Source of the DNA: Rhynchonema sp. JSB1_4
Taxonomy: Eukaryota > Nematoda > Chromadorea > Monhysterida > Xyalidae
Length of the DNA: 64,000 bases
Assembly: GCA_030248065.1 (NCBI GenBank)
Contig: JASAMV010002062.1
Coordinates: 31,830 to 95,829, forward strand
Direction: 5' to 3'
Below the pieces are notes generated by a model. The model had not been told where the DNA came from. It saw only the letters and a list, made by a program, of their open reading frames with translations, and did no database searches. Both the position numbers and the translations under genes were made by a program. Position 1 is the first letter of the stretch. Each line of letters begins with the position of its first letter. Shown here one piece after another: positions 12,801 through 23,915 of this stretch.

Positions 12801-12911
12801 TCACGTCCTTGCAGATCTGCGCGTTTGGGCGTTCGTTCGCTGAATAAACAAGCGCCGCGCAATAAAAATACTTTTAAAACAACCAAGAAGCGAGGTGGAA
12901 AACGATCATAG
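3866..12911 (+). CDS. NOB1: NOB1-like endoribonuclease, 9 exons, 408 aa
   Basis: Exons: 3866-3928, 6786-6918, 9913-10275, 10440-10554, 11081-11123, 11782-11879, 11954-12095, 12537-12709, 12815-12911. Exon phases join without error to 408 codons, against about 412 in human NOB1. The family makes the final cut at the 3' end of 18S rRNA in pre-40S particles. Visible: an N-terminal PIN domain with acidic residues D10 (VDAGAF), E36 (VVHEIRHK) and D83 (SKTDMTVLAL); an acidic linker before GDGWIT; the conserved CITMDFAMQNVLL; a zinc ribbon with C267, C270, C282 and C285 (CRACF, FCPSCGH); and a Lys/Arg-rich tail. The ATG is chosen because it begins the conserved PIN strand. What are listed as exons 4 and 5 are one ancestral exon split at codon 225 by a transposon (10556-11073). 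Introns 1 and 2 are 2.9 and 3.0 kb and full of repeats. Confidence 0.9.
4188..4911. mobile_element. Composite repeat in NOB1 intron 1
   Basis: The stretch starts with CAGTGTACC and ends with GAACTACACTG, so it has the termini of the CAGTGTAG family. It contains several AAAACGTTTTTT-type inverted blocks and the same GCCCATTTTAG motif series as the intact MITEs. I could not find an exact flanking direct repeat, so the ends may belong to different insertions. Confidence 0.4.
5580..5980. repeat. Inverted TTGGTATTGGG minisatellite with poly-C centre
   Basis: Positions 5588-5705 are imperfect repeats of TTGGTATTGGG. After a poly-T stretch and a run of about 20 C (around 5805-5826), positions 5840-5940 repeat the complement, CCCAATACCAA. 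The whole unit could form a long hairpin. It lies in NOB1 intron 1. Confidence 0.65.
7134..7518. mobile_element. CAGTGTAG-family MITE in NOB1 intron 2
   Basis: Left end CTGTGTAGTTCCTGG is one mismatch from the family end; right end is CCACACTG. Flanks CTGGTTTG (7126-7133) and CTGGTTTT (7519-7526) match at 7 of 8 bases. Its body aligns by eye with 2835-3214 but is more diverged, so this is an older insertion. Confidence 0.65.
7588..8100. mobile_element. Palindromic GTGTAAAGGTCGG MITE, interrupted copy
   Basis: Ends GGGTGGAATTTTCGAAACGG and, inverted, CCGTTTCGAAAATATCACCC. The body is an imperfect palindrome with a GTGTAAACGTGAAACATT core. It is split by a second element at 7724-8008. The copy at 17804-18028 lacks that insertion and shows the empty site. 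Confidence 0.8.
7724..8008. mobile_element. Near-perfect palindromic MITE (GGGCTCCACCAG ends)
   Basis: The left arm GGGCTCCACCAGATAGACCC is mirrored at the right end, GGGTCTATCTGGTGGAGCCC. Internal CCCGAAACCCGAAAC blocks are mirrored too, leaving arms of about 120 bp around a loop of about 45 bp. The uninterrupted host repeat (17804-18028) reads GTTTACACCG where this copy reads GTTTA, element, TACACCG, so the target duplication is TA. That suggests a Tc1/mariner-type mechanism. A diverged relative lies near 21310-21530. Confidence 0.8.
8473..8912. mobile_element. TAGGGTTAGAG-family hAT-like MITE in NOB1 intron 2
   Basis: Starts TAGGGTTAGAGG and ends GCTCTAACCCTA. The exact 8-bp direct repeat ATGCAGTT occurs at 8465-8472 and 8913-8920. 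Subterminal regions are tandem CCCGACAC repeats in inverted orientation. The centre (about 8600-8800) is shared with the copies at 10556-11073 and 26074-27400. No transposase frame is present. Confidence 0.9.
9395..9847. mobile_element. TA-flanked MITE, NOB1 intron 2 copy
   Basis: Begins TACTGGCAGG and ends TATGACAGTA, flanked by TA on both sides. It contains GGAAAAAAACGG/CCGTTTTTTTCC blocks and a core containing GTGTAAACCAAGTG. An inverted copy lies at 11230-11643 in the same gene. The TA target and TACTG-type ends suggest a mariner-like element. It has no coding capacity. Confidence 0.75.
10556..11073. mobile_element. TAGGGTTAGAG-family MITE inside a NOB1 coding exon
   Basis: Ends TAGGGTTAGAG and CTCTAACCCTA. 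The 8-bp direct repeat AAGACAAG is at 10548-10555 and 11074-11081. Without the element and one duplication the sequence reads GATAAAGACAAGCCAATCGA, which joins NOB1 residues DKDK to PIDVACITMDFAMQ in frame. The element carries stop codons in the reading frame (AAG TAG at its very start), so it must be spliced out or it breaks this allele. Confidence 0.92.
11230..11643. mobile_element. TA-flanked MITE, inverted copy in the NOB1 intron before exon 6
   Basis: Begins TACTGTCATAAAGAACCG and ends GCCTGCCAGTA, flanked by TA (11228-11229, 11644-11645). It is the reverse complement of the 9395-9847 element over most of its length, including the AAGTGTTTTCGACTGACTT-type core, and slightly shorter. Confidence 0.75.
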
Positions 12912-14242
12912 AGATTTCGACGGCGGTCCCACGATAGATTTTATGGCTACCATTTTTCTTTGAACGGAACAGGCATCTATACCTGTTAGTGTCTCAGTTT
13001 GTTGTTGATTTACATATATGTATACTGTTTTGTTGATGTGTTGCAGAAATTTTGTCAAACCACAATATCATGTTGGGATACGTGGCCGATAAATATATTC
13101 CACTGAACCGTATCGTGTTTTATGTGAGCGGTACATGGTGCTGTTGTGTGTTGCGTTGCCTCTGCCTTTATTCTGTGCATGGAAACTGTCGGAGTGACTC
13201 TGGTTCGATTCAAGTTCTAATACAGTGAGGTTGAGAACCTGAACTCGAACAACATGTGCGTCATTTGCTTGGATTGTCATTGACTTTCTCATGGCGGTGG
13301 TTGGCACAAAGAGGGGGTAACAAAGACATCCATGCCTCGTTAAGAGTGATGGAGGGGATTGGAGAACCAGGTCGGAACAGGAAAGACGCCTGACAGTTCG
13401 GCTTCTGCGAGTAACTGTGGAACGCCAGTTCACATTGAGAACCGAAACCAATCACAAACCGAAAACCAATCCACAATTGAGAACCGAAACCAATCAAACA
13501 GCCACGTGTGAAAGGAAAATTTGCTTTCAGAATAAAAATTTCCGATAGTCTCACTGATCCCAACATTTGTGCAAGCAAGCCATGTATTTCAAACACTATC
13601 TTCGGTTATGCCTGGCTCGCAAGCAAATGGAAAGAGAGCACATGAGTGCACCATGGTTTTCTGGGTTTTGTTTGCTCCTTCAACATTGTGCAACAGCTGT
13701 GTATGAGAGAAGTAATAGCTCGTATGCTGCAAGCCGGCTTTCGTTCAATGAAAATCTATTATACGTCTTTATACAGTATGAAAGTGAAATGTCTGTCTTA
13801 TTCTTTTTGCAACTGCATTACAATATCTCCAGCCCATACATCCCCAGGTTACTTTCATGAATCATGACCATGGTGTTTAGCTGTCGATCGGCCATTTCAG
13901 TACGATAAATACCCGGTCTGTGCGTCAACCATATAGTGACGCATGATTTCGCTTTTGATAGGAAATTCCGTCTATGTATTCTAACTCAATATTTATTTAC
14001 TGCACGAATTTCTAAATCTGCTGTTTCCCTGCTCATATTTCTCTTTTTGAGTCTTTTGTATACCCAGGCGCTTGCACATATTCTTTGGTGTCGTGACACA
14101 TTGTTGCGTTATTGCATGTCCAGGGTGAAAACCAATACAATCCAATCGAAGTTTGATGACAACACTTTTTTTCACTTCACACCGCACCAAATCAACCAAT
14201 TTCAACCACAACCAGGTTTCCGCAACTTAACACTCAACAGCC
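12912..14242. other. Intergenic, NOB1 to the 609-aa gene
   Basis: No coding exon recognised. Positions 13430-13500 hold three loose repeats of GAGAACCGAAACCAATCA. Otherwise this is unique-looking sequence of moderate AT content. The promoter of the following gene must lie here, but no clear motif is visible. Confidence 0.5.
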
Positions 14243-17200
14243 ATGTCTACTAATCTGATGTCTGTGACCGAAATACTTCGCCGTACCAGCTGGGTACAAC
14301 GTATCGAAGTGTCTCATAATTCAAGCCCCTCCGGTCATTGTTTGGTCGATCTTGACTTTTTGAAGTCATCCCTTGTGTTGTACAGACCGAAACGGGGACG
14401 AAAAAGCAGACGCCATTTGAAGACCATCGTACGTCCGGTACTCAGGAAGTGTGATCATGTGAGGGATTTGATTTCGGAACATTTATGGTTGGAATTTGGC
14501 CTGCCTTTACATTCCCTAGTTCATGTTTCACACAATGTCGACACTTTCGGTCAAGGTGAACGAAATCGATTTCGGCCTTGTGCGTGAGTCAGGCAAACAT
14601 TACGTATTCGACATGTTGCTCGATTCAATGCTCGCAGTGCAACCAACGTTGTTGCCGAAGTTGCGATCGCCCGACGCAAAAATCTCGTTCGAATATGATT
14701 ATCGTGGTGAGAGTGATCTAAAAATCGTTGTAAGTAACCGAGCGCCCCCACCGATTCCGACGGGTGTCTGTTGCTTTCTCGGTACTTGAGATTGGGAATC
14801 GAATTTGAGCATGTCACGTGACTTTTTGAGAAAGGTTCCTCGTGATATATGGCGTGATATACCAGTTGTGCAGTATACTTGATGCCACGAATTTTGACCA
14901 CCGAAAAGATGGCCATGTATTGATGTGTAACACATATTTTAACCAACCTGGTCGAAATTAGTGGCGTCAGAAAAATAGGCAGTATCCAATCCGATCCAAT
15001 CGCTGAATTTGATACTCGTGATTTCGTGTTTTTTTAACCGAGTGCATTTATACAATTGCAGCTTGTGGTATCGTCCGGTTGCACAGTGTGATGTGCCACT
15101 TGGTTCCAACTGGCATGTCTACGTTGGGTATCATGCAAAGCGTGCGGACGAAGGATCCAAAATCTGAACACCTTCTTGCTGCTCTCAACGTTGAAATCGG
15201 GCTGGGTTGGCGTGATAAAGTGACCAAAATTGCAGTTGTCACGAAGGTATTATACATATACGCTGTGCTCTCATTGACTGACAAAGTCAAGTGCACACAT
15301 TGTACATACTACCCGGTGTATGTGGTCCATGGATCCAAACGTTGCCTTCTGATAGGCGCAAACCGATGGAGCGAATGCGTACATCCCGTGGAATGCCAAC
15401 GAGGACTCCAGTGTACTTGAAATGAACATTCCGTGGGGGTTCGAGCCCAAATACGAGGAATCCCTGACCTGCTGGTTTGATGACTGGTTGCGACCTGTGC
15501 TTCCGCTGTTCAATTGCGTCACGCATCTGGATCTGTCGGGGGTGCATGTGCGTAGCAAGGATAAAGTTGACTTGATACTTGGAGCAGACGTGGCTAATCA
15601 ATTGCGGGCAATGTCGTTGTCACTCAACGCTGGTTCGTTTGTTTGGTACAAGTTTTGACCTTGAAATTCGTTTCGAATGTTTAGGTATGTACGCCTGGTA
15701 CATTCATCACTGAGAATGTGTGTTGTTTATGCACCCTTAAGACAACCATAACGATTTGAACACTCCCTTTCAGCAACGCCGGGAAATGCCAGTCGTGCTG
15801 CGGGCCGAAAGAAACAGCGACTGAAGGTAGGACAATCAAAGTGTACAGAGATGCTGTTTTAAATCGTTTTGCACAACAAATACTTCATCGCAATATTGAA
15901 GGAACGACGGAACGACATGAAGTGCGCCTACCAAGCCATGCGCTTGGCACGTGATCTGTGTGATTTTTTACCGAGGCCAATCAAATCGCTCACAATCGAC
16001 ACCTCCATTATTCATGATTATAATCAAAAGGGCATATTTGATCATGTCATCCGTCATGTGGCACCCGGCGGAGAACTGAATCTTGTTGGGGACAATTCGC
16101 CGCCAGGGAGGAAATTACAGGACTGTTTGGATGTCTTCCCTTTCGTAGACGTGAGTGCAGATTCGATATTGTCAAAGCTTCTGAATGAACATTTTTCATC
16201 AACTTTGATTCATCGCGTCAACATGTATAATGAAACTGGTTCCCACTAATCTGTCTCAGAGTTGGCACGACAATTCCTACGACGACGATTATGTTGCACA
16301 GTTGGTGAAGAGTTTGAGCATCGCCCACTTTCGCACAAATTTCGTTGCTGGTTCGCGATCAAATGCACTCGGCTTCTACGAATTCGTGAGACGACTCGTT
16401 CGGTTTTGCCCTGAATTGACACAGGTTCGGTTTTCTTGAACAGAATGACTTTTCAGTCTGTCATTTGGAGGGTGAATCAAATCATTCCACATTCCAACAT
16501 CATTTGTTTGGTGTTTTAAATTCAAAATAACTGAAGTTAGACAATGGGCCAAACGTCAAAAGTACGCTCTCGAACTCACACATTTCATTTCAGATCAGAC
16601 TGCATGGCTGGCCACCTGGTATCGTGCACATGCCTTTGCCAATATTCGCAGTGGTTTTTTAAAAAAAAAAATTTTTTTTTTTTATTAAAAAAAAAATTTT
16701 TTTTTAAAAAAAAAAATTCGTTCCAAAAGTTAAAAAAAAAATTTTTTTTTTTATTATTTCAAAATTCGAAAATTTCTCTATTTTTTTGCTCTAAAAGTGC
16801 TATTTTTTGCATAAAAATTGCTACTGTTAACATCACCCGACCCTACCATGGGTGTATTGGGTGCCATAATCGTTGTTTTGTGGCATCTAGACATAGTGCA
16901 CACACTCACATGGCCTCTCATATGATTACACATGTACATGTGACTGGGTGGGCATGCATTTATCCATGCAACAGACCCGAAAGCAGTGATTCGGTGTGAT
17001 ATTCACTCTATATTTACACTGTTTGTCACATATTTGCATTGGTCGTGTACCAAGAGGCAATAGTTTCACCCAAATTTACCGTCTTGAGTGTCACAAAGCC
17101 ACACCAAGGCACCCACACCACGTGGAGGAAGTGTACGGGTGTGTACCTGACTACTGTTGGTACTCATTGACCATTGTTTAGTATTGTTTTCGTGTCGTGA

Positions 17201-17797
17201 GTGCTTTAAATGCACTTACCACACGTTATGGAAGAAAAATGCCACTATTTTTTGCTTTAGCGCTCATTTTTTTTCGTTTCTGGCAGTTTTTGGCTGGAAT
17301 AAAAAAATTTTTTTTTAAATTAAAAAAAAAATTTTTTTTTTTAAAAAAAAATGGGGTTTGAATAAAAAAATTTTTTTATTAACCACTGAATATTCGCACG
17401 CATCATTCGTTTGTTGTGCTGTCGGTCTCGTTGTGATCAAAAAGATGCAATTGAGCTTCAATTGATCGGTCTGCAACCATCCACAACCATTGCTCAACCC
17501 TGGTGTTATTACAATCGAGGCAAAACACACAGGGTGACCAAAAAGTCCATTGTGAATTGTTTGCGCAACGAATTCGGCCAGTCACTGTTTGATGGCAGTC
17601 TCAAGGTCTACCACACTGAAGACGACACAACGCGATTTGAGTGCATGATCGGTTGGACCAAGTTCACATTAATTCTGGTCACGGCAGATGATCAAACAGC
17701 GCCGGGGACGTTTGGGGAGAAATGGATCCCGATCGATGCCAAGGTGGTGCACAGTAACAGCACTGGTTCGACTGCGATTCAGATTAGGAGATGTTGA
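14243..17797 (+). CDS. Unrecognised 609-aa protein, weakly leucine-rich; last exon holds a transposon
   Basis: Proposed exons: 14243-14458, 14520-14729, 15043-15246, 15356-15632, 15774-15826, 15902-16150, 16260-16424, then 16594-16648 plus 17397-17797. All junctions between listed exons except the last interruption use GT-AG and keep phase, giving 610 codons with the stop. I do not recognise the family. Short segments such as THLDLSG (exon 4), IKSLTID (exon 6), VKSLSIA (exon 7) and LTQIRLHG (exons 7-8) resemble leucine-rich strands of F-box/LRR proteins, but the pattern is weak. Exon 5 encodes a basic GRKKQRLK patch. The C-terminal part (GWTKFTLILVT) looks like a folded beta-rich domain. The start could instead be the ATG at 14523. 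The acceptor before exon 6 is weak. The 740-bp element at 16649-17388 interrupts the last exon. Confidence 0.6.
16649..17388. mobile_element. AT-rich hAT-like MITE inside a coding exon
   Basis: Left end CAGTGGTTTTTT, right end TTAACCACTG. The 8-bp direct repeat AATATTCG is exact at 16641-16648 and 17389-17396. Subterminal regions are A/T blocks in inverted pairs (16655-16755, 17300-17380). Removing the element and one repeat leaves one open frame of 456 bases from the acceptor at 16593 to the stop at 17797. Confidence 0.88.
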
Positions 17798-17803
17798 GTC
17801 TTG

Positions 17804-18028
17804 GGGTGGAATTTTCGAAACGGTGTAGGGTCAGTTGGGTGTAAAGGTCGGTGTAAAGTTCGGTCGAAAGCTCGGTCGGCGTAGCTCGGTGTAAACGTGA
17901 AACATTGCCTGTTATTAACGTGGAATGTTTCAAGTTTACACCGAGGTCGATCACACTGAGCTGTCGACCGAGCTTTCCACCGACCTTTTCACCCAACTGA
18001 CCTTTACACCGTTTCGAAAATATCACCC
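17804..18028. mobile_element. Palindromic GTGTAAAGGTCGG MITE, uninterrupted copy
   Basis: Full-length copy of the element that is split at 7588-8100. Ends GGGTGGAATTTTCG and CGAAAATATCACCC. The flank is TTG on both sides, the only duplication I can see. It starts six bases after the stop codon of the 609-aa gene, so it probably supplies that gene's 3' UTR. Confidence 0.75.
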
Positions 18029-20310
18029 TTGGACATCAGTTTTTGCCTCAAAATCAGACTCTTTTGCTGCGCAATGACTTCTGGGGTGACAACGTTTACC
18101 ACACCACAGTATACCGTTGTTGATCTATGGTCTGTCTGTTGTGTTTCAACTGTCGTTAAATGTGCAATGCGCCACTACCAAACAGAACTCACGCACGATG
18201 TGTGGCAGTATTGCTCATGCTTCATGCACAGCGGCAGGTTGCATGAAACGCGTCCTACTACGTCGTCGCTTCACTTGATCATGCTCGCATTGTCAGAACT
18301 AATGTTTAGATTTTCCAAACATTAGTAGTCGATTCAAATATCTGTGCATATTGTAATGTACATACCACTACTGGCATGGGCTACGGCAGCCAAATGGGTT
18401 GATGTCTTTGTCTGAATGAGACTGTGCTCTTGGTGATGGTGACATTTTGTATGGCACAGTGTAACCCAACGGTTGCCTTCACGGGCCATGTTGTGGCGCT
18501 GTAACGTCCGGGCCCCACGCCATGTGTCTGATGTTCAAAAAAAACCGACGCCCTAAAAACATGAGAACCTCGAACGGAACCACACATATTTCGCTGGATA
18601 TTAGCCACGCTCACCTCGCAGGAAGTAAAAAATTTCCAGAAAACTATCCCAAGAAAGCAGCATCGGGCGGCGCAGCTGCGACCCATTATAAACCGGTCGT
18701 CGATTTTTCACGTGTCGCCAATTATGTTCCCGCTTGATGGACATTACTCATAACGAATGGCGTGCGGTGTGCGCGCAGAGCTGGGAGAAAGGTCACTATC
18801 AGTTGGCATAACCGATAAAAAAAGTACCAAGACGACTGAAAATTTATCTGGTACTTGTTATAAAACTGGTTAGATACCGTGACTCACATCAAACGTATTC
18901 CCGAGATGTCAATTTTTCATGTCAGCGAACAGTGTTCTGGTTTGACATTTGGCTGCCATTTGGCGCTTTTTAACCTACGCCAAGCGTTCGTGATACGTCA
19001 AAATTGTGTGCGCGCGAGATGTGAACACGTTTTTATTTTTCGGCCGATGCTTTGCTTTTCTTCCGATCGGCATATATAGTTCGGTGCCTAACACCACCAA
19101 CCATGTCAACTTGGTGTTTGTCGAACGTTGTTGGGTCCGGAAAGTGTTTTTGGAACTTTTTTGTCCAAAAGTTACGAGTCGTGCCCAAGCACATAACTTC
19201 CAGTTGAGCTCGTTCAACGCGTGCCACACCAATGCAGTAAATGTGCACCTCCTAAAGTCTCCCTGGTGTCAGTGTGGTGAGTGGCTCATTTTCGTGTGCG
19301 TGTGTGTGTGTGTTGTTGCGAAAGCTGCAATGTGTTTTTGAAGTTCCAGAGTGTGTGTGCGTGACGTGAACCTGATCAGTTACACAACAACTTGGGACAA
19401 AATTCTGCGAAATTGGACTCCGCCTATCAGGCCCATTGACAACAATGTCGAAAAATATCTTTCAATGGCGCGCTAAAAGATTTTTTGTCTTGAAGTTCTG
19501 TCGCCCGGATTTTTCTCCACGCACCACTGGTACAAGCGTGCGTTTTTTTGCCGTCGACAACGTTTCCACAGAACTGCTAAGCCTGGGGCTCTGCATTTTT
19601 GTTGAAGCTCAGGCATTTTGTTCCATCCACGTTGTAGAGTGTTGTGTCTTCATGTGTGAGCTGCACATTGGAGCCGCATGCCGGTGCACACGACCTTTAC
19701 GCACATCGCACCACTTGTGACGGCTGTGAAGTTCCGAATTTTTATGCAAGTTTTTAGAACTCGCTTAATATCCGGCGTGGTTTTTTGTTCCCATGTAATG
19801 TTTAGGCGGGTGTTTTCAATGTAACGCGTGGTTATGGAACCCAATTAAATATAGAACAATAAAAATTGCCGAACTCATTTCTCCGGGGGCCCCTTTTGTA
19901 AATTCCAGGTACTTTTATCTGCTCCAATGTCCGCGTAACGGAGCCACTGCGGAACTATGCATATTGGTTAGCTGACAATTTGCAAGCTTTGGCGCAATAC
20001 GTCACACGGCTCCAACAAAGTTTTTGGGACACATCGCAAAAACATCAGAATTATACCGGCCGCAAATTGTACCCATCACCAAAACTCAAGTCAGATTTCG
20101 TGAATACAATGTGAAAGCCTTTGGCGTAAACAGGCAGCGCACGAACTCAGTTGTTTGTTGATATTGATTCCTATGCCAACGGGATAACAAATTGGAACTT
20201 TACAACTTTACAACTTCTGACAGAAATATTCACAAATTTATTTGCTCCTCCTGATTTTGGCACTCGAACATGAAAGCAACAAGTGCAGCGGACTTTTGAT
20301 TTGACTCAAT

Positions 20311-20859
20311 TTGGGCGCGGCAGTGCAATTTTACGGTATTTTGCGGATACGGGAAACAAAAGCTGGTATATTGGACTGCCTAACCATTATTAATTCGACT
20401 CGAATTAAACCAAGAAGAACTTGCAATCAACGCGGATTTACTCCAAACTACAACGAGGATTTCAAGACAGGTTCACATGGGTGTGGGGATTTTTCATTTG
20501 TCCGAGGACACTCAAATGTCGAGTCGATAACGCTGCCCGAGTTTTACATATGCAGCCCCGAACAGAGCCCTTCGGGGGCTTCATTATTGAAACGCTGGGG
20601 CTCGATTTGGTGTAAAAGTTTTCTAATACTAACCAGAAAAGCAAAGGTTTATGTGTCACAGAAGAGAGCAAAAACAGGTAGGTTTACCACATTTTTTTCA
20701 GTAGGAACTGCTTGCTCTGAGATCGAATTACGTTGCCTTGAAATGCATCGCAAAGCGATTGTGATAACTCATTATTTAACAACGTTAGCGATAGTTTCTA
20801 CAAAATGTCAAAAATCCACCCAAGAGAAAACCCGTGGGCTCTATGAAAACGTTTCCTAA
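20311..20859 (+). other. Unsupported 182-codon open frame
   Basis: The longest open frame in the 18-24 kb gap. It has no signal peptide, membrane segment or motif I recognise. It includes Lys/Arg-rich stretches and an in-frame GEPSG-like low-complexity patch around 20570. A frame of this length can occur by chance in 64 kb. I list it only so that it can be tested with transcripts. Confidence 0.15.
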
Positions 20860-21089
20860 TCGAGCCCCGGGGGGCTTTATATGGAAAAGTCCGGTGTTGT
20901 TTTTCTGCTGTCTTCTTGATAAGAAAGTGACAAAACGCGAAGTTCGTCAAAAGTAGTCTGATTTAATCCGTTTGTCTCGCGAATTATTGGGTGTGAACGG
21001 CAACATGTTGATCGATGTACCGGCGTGAACCACTTAATAACGGGAGCGCATGTACATTCCAAAATCCTTTGTGAACAAAAAATGGCTTT

Positions 21090-21160
21090 CTTCGACTGGG
21101 GCTCAAACCCTGGTCCTCCGGCTAACCGGGGCATTGCTCTACCATCTGAGCTATCGAAGT
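21090..21160 (-). tRNA. tRNA-like sequence, probably pseudogene or SINE head
   Basis: On the minus strand, CTTCGA at the start pairs with TCGAAG at the end. A D-arm GCTCAGATGGTAGAGC (box A) and a T-arm GGTTTGAGCCCC (degenerate box B) are correctly spaced. The anticodon arm does not fold as a normal 5-bp stem with a 7-nt loop; it prefers CCCCGG-TTAG-CCGG. I therefore favour a tRNA pseudogene or tRNA-derived repeat over a functional gene. Confidence 0.45.
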
Positions 21161-23915
21161 GCCTGCCCTTGGACGCAAAGTTTTTGGTCATATACATACG
21201 CAATGGTGATTGCCGTTTCTGCTGTGATGAACCACATGTTTTCGCTTTTTCGGTGTAATACTATTGTTATCAACGCACCTGCCTGTCATTGGTCTGAAGG
21301 GCTCGGCCAGATGGAGACCCCGAAACCCGAAATATAAATTTTTCCTGTGCCCGTGTGTCGGGCTTTGAAAAAAATCCCCTCGACCCGAAATGCAAAGCAG
21401 GATATTCGAAAATGTTTCTGCTGAAGTATGTTTGCGTCAACTATTAGTAGCACGACCGAAACATTTTCGAATATCAATGTGTTTCCGTGTTTCGGTTGCC
21501 GAGATTTATTTTGGAAATCACGGAACCTGGAAGTATGCGTAAAGATATGAATTGGGTTGCCAAGACATGTACAACACATTTGAATAGCGCGACAGGTACG
21601 ACAACAGACATCCAGCCCTGCTCGGTTGCGTTGATAACATTAGTAATAGCCCGTTTTCGCCCATATACCCGCCTCTTTCGTGATCCTGTGTGCGGACCGA
21701 AGTTATCGAAGGTCAATTGAACACTGATTCAACTGTTGTACACGCGCGAAACATCTGCCATCGCACAAACGTTTCGGCAGCTCTTTGAACCATCACCACC
21801 CGGCCACAGTTTCATGTTTATTCGGTGGTTTCATTTGACATGCGCGGTCTTGCGGTGTACCACTATTATGGTATTGGAGGGGAGTATCGACCAGTTTCAC
21901 TATCCTTGAATACAACCCGTTGTGACATCAACAATTTTCATTCAGATTTTCGATTGTGGGAGCTTAATTCGTGTGTTGTAGTTTTATCACGAAGAGTTGG
22001 GCGTTCCCATCACCTAAGCATTGAGAATATTGTCGACAAAAATAAAGAACAGCGGCGCTAATCCTTCCACGCGCTGCTCTTGTTGATTATCTCACTTGAC
22101 GCTTAGAGACAGTCATTTCCAGACAAGTAACAAAAAATTCGCTCGTTTTGTTTGTTTTTCTTCGTTTGCAAGCCTTGCACCCCTTGAGTTTGTTTGATAC
22201 AATATTCCGTTGTCTCTGCTCTACAATTTTTCGCGTACCCCAGAATGCATAACATAGGTAGACCTTTACAGGGTAGACCAAACACAAGCAAGTAAGCATA
22301 AATTCAACGCAGCACTTGAGAGCTGCGTAACGTGGTACACAAAATTCGCATCGTATAAATGCGCATAAATTGAACTCTCGTGTCGGGACGGGCGATTTAG
22401 CTATCGTTCAGTTAGTGCGTTAGTAGCCAAACGGCCTTAGCTGAGCTGTAAGTCGACGCATAAGCAGTTTCATACGTTGTAGTTTGTCTACCACTTGGTC
22501 TGTTGAGTGACTTACACCAAAACAACTTTTATCGTCTGCGCTCGCGCAAAAGACCTCCCTCCCTGCCGGCTCCGGCCTTGTGTTGGTAGGATATCTCTTT
22601 TACCTCAACTTGAGGTCTGCACAAAAGAACTTTCGTATTGGGTACCGGAAGAGAATTTGTGTGCTTTTTGACGACCTCCTCAAGCCTGATACCCAAAATA
22701 CGAGTGGATATGAGGACCAAACGTTTGTTGTGTCAGCACGGCAGCTAAACGCCTGTGGCGGCCAAACACTGTTGCCTCTTCATTTTGTTTCTCTGAGAAA
22801 ACAACGGTTTCTCCTGAGTTCTCGAGCAAACTGCAATTGCTAACGATTATTTGCCGAAATTTCGTTGTCTGACCACGTTTTTATGATCATCTTATTCAGA
22901 CACCCGGAAACTTTGGACTCATATCACCACTGTATGTACGTATGATGGACATGCCAAATTTGTCAAAAGTTCCTGCAATTTATGAATAGCAACCCGGTGC
23001 ATATATTTGTCGAAAGGTTTTTCTCCGTGCAGGAACATGTATGAAACGTGTACACGACCATAAACCTTGTCAATTTTACGTGCGCATGTACACTATAATA
23101 TTACCCATTTTTACTCCCTGTTCCAAACCCTCGCTCAGCATTCAGTTTTTGGGCTATTGTTGGGATTAGAAACAGATGGGAGAGGTAACTCAATACCATT
23201 TTCAGCTGCCCTACTGCTGATGTGTATTTTAGCACCGCCGATGACCAGGTATACCTTCAGTTCTGTACGGTAGATCATCTTTTTCTGATTGTGTTGAAAA
23301 AAGAGTCCATTCAGCAACACTTGGCTTCACAGCGCCAGCTTTTGACGTAACAAATTGTGCAACAAATCCAGAACGGCTATGATATGCAGTTAGTATTACG
23401 TGCTAACAGCAATTTTTCGCCACGCCATGTTTTTAGCCGGTAACAAATGTCCGAGGCACTTATACGAAAACGGTCATGTGAGCATTTTTTTAGTTTGAGA
23501 AACCACTTTTTGTGCATTGGAGAAACCCTGTTTAAAAAACAAGTCGGCTTTTGAGGCACTGTTGTAACTTGTTGTTCCCAAATGTGTTCGACAACAAAAC
23601 AGTTGCTTCTCATCTTGGTTTCTTTCCTCAAAACGGTTTTTTACACAATTGTCACAACGCTTCTTTTCAAACGAGCTGTTTATTTTTCGGATTTCCACGG
23701 TAGAAAACGTCAGCATACGGGTGTCCTCGGTTGATGAAAAAGTGCCGTCCGTTTATAAACCCCCGCAACGGGACTTGTCACAAAAAGTCGTTATTTCGCA
23801 TCGTTACTGACCATTTTGGTGTCGTCAATAATATCGATTCAGTGCCACTTTGTGTGTGACACCAAAACGCCTCAGACACTTTCGATCGAGTGGAAAAAAT
23901 AAATTCTCGAAAATC

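Larger units (their letters stand above)
18029..23915. other. Intergenic, no confident gene
   Basis: There are two moderately long open frames: 18522-18737 (+, Lys-rich) and 20311-20859 (+, 182 codons). Neither has a family resemblance, splice context or conserved motif, so I do not call them genes. A diverged copy of the palindromic CCCGAAAC element lies at about 21310-21530, and a tRNA-like sequence at 21090-21160. The last part (about 22300-23915) would contain the tropomodulin promoter and 5' UTR. Confidence 0.5.

Noticed and set aside
18522..18737. 71-codon Lys/Ala-rich open frame
   Set aside because: It is short, without homology or neighbouring exons in phase. The codon pattern is suggestive but not enough to call a gene.
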